43,320 bases of DNA, taken from assembly GCA_016295145.1 (NCBI GenBank), contig JAEDLR010000008.1, positions 1 to 43,320 on the forward strand, written 5' to 3'. Below are positions 41,217 to 43,320 of this stretch, piece after piece. Within the stretch, counting starts at the first letter, position 1, and every line of letters starts with the position of its first letter. The stretch comes from Oscillospiraceae bacterium (GTDB lineage: Bacteria; Bacillota; Clostridia; Oscillospirales; Ruminococcaceae). The position numbers and the translations under genes are program-made. Under the pieces are notes generated by a model. It saw only the letters and a list, made by a program, of their open reading frames with translations, did not search any database and was not told where the DNA came from.

Positions 41217-42989
41217 TCAGTCGTGTTCTACGCAGGCGATGCCCAACACATCCAGATTCTCCTGTTCTACGGGAGAAGGACAGCCGCTCATCAGCTCACG
41301 GGCATTTTGCACCTTGGGGAATGCTACCACATCGCGCAGACTGTCTGCCTCGGCAAGCACCATGGCAAGTCTGTCCAGACCGATGCCCAGACCACCGTGA
41401 GGCGGAGCGCCATAGTGATATGCCTGCACAAGGAAGCCAAATTTTGCCTCGATCTCCTCGGCGGTCAGACCCAGAGACTCAAACATCTTTTGCTGCAGCT
41501 CGTAGTCGGTGATACGAATCGAGCCGGAGCAAAGTTCCGTACCGTTGAGCACCAGATCATACGCCTTTGCAAAGACCTTCTCCGGCGCGCTGTCCAGATA
41601 CTGCAAGCACGCATCCATCGGCATTGTAAAGGGGTGATGCATTGCCAGCCACTCGCCGGTTTCCTCGTCCTTTTCAAAGAATGGGAACTGGGTGATCCAC
41701 AGGAAATTGAACTCCCCTGCCGGGATGAGATCCAATTGCTTTGCCAGATGATTCCGCAACGCGCCCAGTACCGGCAGCGTCACAGAGGTCTTGTCGGCTA
41801 CAATCAGCACAACATCGCCCTGTTCAGCAGAAACGGCGTTGAGAATGGCATCCAGTTCGCCCTCCTGCATAAATTTGCCAAAAGAGCAGGCCGGTGCGGC
41901 ATCGACCCAGCGCACATATGCCAGACCCTTTGCACCGATGCCTTTTACCATCTCGGTCAGCTTGTCGATCTCCTTACGGGTCAGCTTAGCAGCGGCATTC
42001 TTTGCCACGATGCAGCGCACGGTACCGCCCTCCGCCAATGCATTGGCAAACACGGGGAAGGCACTGTTCCGAACAACTTCCGAGAGATCCTGCAGTTCCA
42101 TACCAAAGCGCAGATCGGGTTTATCAGAGCCGAAACGGTTCATCGCCTCGGTATAGGTCAGGCGCGGCAGCGGTGTTTGCAGCGTTCTGCCCATGACCTT
42201 TGCAAACAGCTCGGTAAGGAAGCCTTCGGTGATGTCGAGAATATCGTCCACATCCACAAAGGACATCTCCAGATCAATCTGTGTAAACTCAGGCTGGCGG
42301 TCAGCGCGCAGATCCTCATCGCGGAAGCAGCGTGCAAGCTGAATATAGCGATCATAACCTGCAACCATCAGCAACTGCTTGTAGATCTGGGGCGACTGGG
42401 GCAATGCGTAAAACTCACCGTGATGCACCCGGGAAGGCACAAGATAATCACGGGCACCCTCCGGCGTGGATTTCATCATCATGGGCGTTTCAATCTCCAA
42501 AAAGCCGTTGCGATAGAAATACTCGCGGGCGCACTGTGCGATCTTATGACGCAGAATCAGATTCTGCTGCAGCGGCGCACGACGCAAATCGAGATAGCGA
42601 TACTTCAGGCGCAGTTCCTCATTGACCTTGGTTTCCGCGGTGATCTCAAAAGGCGGTGTCTGTGCCTTTGCCAGAATACGAAAATCGGTGACATAAACCT
42701 CCACATGACCCGTGGGGATTTTGTCGTTCTTGCTCTCGCGCTCGCGGACAGTGCCCTGTGCCATCACAACGTACTCGCTGTGGCAGGCGGCAGCCTTTTC
42801 AAAAATTGCCGGATCGGTGGTATCATCAAAGGTGAGCTGCACCACGCCCGTGCGGTCACGCAGCACAATAAAAATGATACCGCCCTTATTTCTTACAGTA
42901 TCGCAAAACCCACCTACAGTCACGGTCTGACCTGCCGTCAGTACCTCGCCGCAGTAGTGGGTACGCTTGAGTCCTTGCATAGTGTCCAT
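41217..42989 (-). CDS. aspS: Aspartyl-tRNA synthetase
   Basis: A 590-residue class II synthetase of the bacterial type. The N-terminal OB-fold anticodon-binding domain (1 to about 110) includes RDRTGVVQLTF. The catalytic domain holds FLEIETPMM (motif 1 area), FRDEDLRADRQPEFTQ (about 222-237, motif 2), the bacterial GAD insertion (about 290-420) and GGLGIGLDRLAMVL (532-545, motif 3). Length matches bacterial AspRS (about 585-595). AAAGGAG precedes the ATG. Whether it charges only tRNA-Asp or also tRNA-Asn was not determined. First complete gene of a block with the TPR and CNNM genes. Confidence 0.98.
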   Translation of the reverse strand: MDTMQGLKRTHYCGEVLTAGQTVTVGGFCDTVRNKGGIIFIVLRDRTGVVQLTFDDTTDPAIFEKAAACHSEYVVMAQGTVRERESKNDKIPTGHVEVYVTDFRILAKAQTPPFEITAETKVNEELRLKYRYLDLRRAPLQQNLILRHKIAQCAREYFYRNGFLEIETPMMMKSTPEGARDYLVPSRVHHGEFYALPQSPQIYKQLLMVAGYDRYIQLARCFRDEDLRADRQPEFTQIDLEMSFVDVDDILDITEGFLTELFAKVMGRTLQTPLPRLTYTEAMNRFGSDKPDLRFGMELQDLSEVVRNSAFPVFANALAEGGTVRCIVAKNAAAKLTRKEIDKLTEMVKGIGAKGLAYVRWVDAAPACSFGKFMQEGELDAILNAVSAEQGDVVLIVADKTSVTLPVLGALRNHLAKQLDLIPAGEFNFLWITQFPFFEKDEETGEWLAMHHPFTMPMDACLQYLDSAPEKVFAKAYDLVLNGTELCSGSIRITDYELQQKMFESLGLTAEEIEAKFGFLVQAYHYGAPPHGGLGIGLDRLAMVLAEADSLRDVVAFPKVQNARELMSGCPSPVEQENLDVLGIACVEHD

Positions 42990-43059
42990 TTGTATTTACT
43001 CCTTTTGGTTTTGATATGCGTTCTATTCGTTTTCATGCATTGCAGAGCATCCGCGGCAG

Positions 43060-43320
43060 TTATCTTCTCAGCCGCCTGCGCACCACCTGATGATAAAATG
43101 CGGTCAAGCCATCCAGCAGACTGTCATACATCACAAAGACAGCCGTTGCAACCAGATCCAGCAGCGGCAGCACCCACGGTGCAAATTCGTCAAAGGTAGG
43201 CAGCCCCAACACATAAACCGTCAGCAGATAATCTGCAACCAGAAACAACTGATACAGCCCCAGTTTGGCAAGCAGCCGCAGCAGCTTTGTGGGCATTTTT
43301 TTGATCTTTGGACGCAGCAG
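43060..43320 (-). CDS. Small or partial membrane protein, cut by window edge
   Basis: The frame is open to the window edge. Within it the residues from MPTKLLRLLAKLG onward (ATG 43296) include two membrane helices (LYQLFLVADYLLTVYVLGL and WVLPLLDLVATAVFVMYDSLL) and a basic end (VVRRRLRR). No ribosome binding site precedes the ATG 43296, and the frame upstream reads LLRPKIKK without a stop, so the gene probably starts beyond the window. Family not recognised. It lies about 70 bases before aspS on the same strand with no terminator between. Confidence 0.6.
   Translation of the reverse strand: MLRPKIKKMPTKLLRLLAKLGLYQLFLVADYLLTVYVLGLPTFDEFAPWVLPLLDLVATAVFVMYDSLLDGLTAFYHQVVRRRLRR

Noticed and set aside
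41157..43199. 680-codon plus-strand open frame opposite aspS and neighbours
   Set aside because: It is antisense to a clear synthetase gene and has no protein family features.
1..43320. CRISPR arrays, insertion sequences, prophage or integrase attachment sites
   Set aside because: No regularly spaced repeats, transposase or integrase motifs, or flanking direct repeats could be seen.

Overview
The window reads as chromosomal DNA of a cellulolytic Ruminococcus-like member of the Clostridia (Oscillospiraceae). The evidence is a secreted GH5 endoglucanase that ends in a type I dockerin (so a cellulosome elsewhere in the genome), a sortase cassette, strong AGGAGG-type ribosome binding sites, TTGACA/TATAAT promoters with 17-base spacers, and roughly balanced base composition. 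The species is not determined here; R. champanellensis or R. flavefaciens relatives would fit.

Layout. 1-841: 3' part of metK. 1088-3619: a three-gene sortase cassette with its own promoter and terminator. 3730-5214: a PHP-domain phosphoesterase gene on the minus strand, behind an unusually long non-coding leader driven by a perfect promoter. 5270-7032: a DUF1292 protein with a Cys/Asp tail, a probable 6S RNA, and an SseB-like protein. 7033-8993: structured leader and dockerin-bearing GH5 cellulase. 9051-25037: a complete Gram-positive type IV pilus locus. 25110-27497: a LacI-family regulator and a divergent surface lipoprotein. 27514-38584: a minus-strand extracellular or capsular polysaccharide operon. 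38735-43320: minus-strand housekeeping block (CNNM/CorC-like membrane protein, TPR protein, aspS, an incomplete membrane protein).

The pilus locus has three transcription blocks. One promoter (25009-25037) drives pilC, a fused pilM-pilN, a pilO-like gene and three minor pilin genes (PilX-, PilV- and PilW-like). pilB and pilT follow on the same strand, interrupted by the prepilin peptidase gene on the opposite strand. A separate perfect promoter (11989-12017) drives the major pilin, a second pilin and a polytopic membrane protein that may modify pilins. Secretin and PilP are absent, as expected without an outer membrane. PilT means retraction is possible. The 976-residue PilX-like protein and the PilW-like protein both carry aspartate-rich calcium-loop motifs, which suggests a calcium-responsive pilus tip, an analogue of the missing PilY1.

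The polysaccharide operon holds a Wzz-like protein, two PLP aminotransferase-fold enzymes, a hexapeptide acetyltransferase, two ATP-grasp ligases, a phosphoglycosyl transferase, a Wzy-like polymerase and a Wzx-like flippase broken by a one-base frameshift. It has no ordinary Leloir glycosyltransferase. The gene set points to an amino sugar that is acylated or ligated to an amino acid. With cellulase, sortase, pili and surface glycan in 40 kb, much of this region serves contact with plant fibre or host surfaces.

No tRNA, rRNA, CRISPR array, insertion sequence or prophage gene was found.
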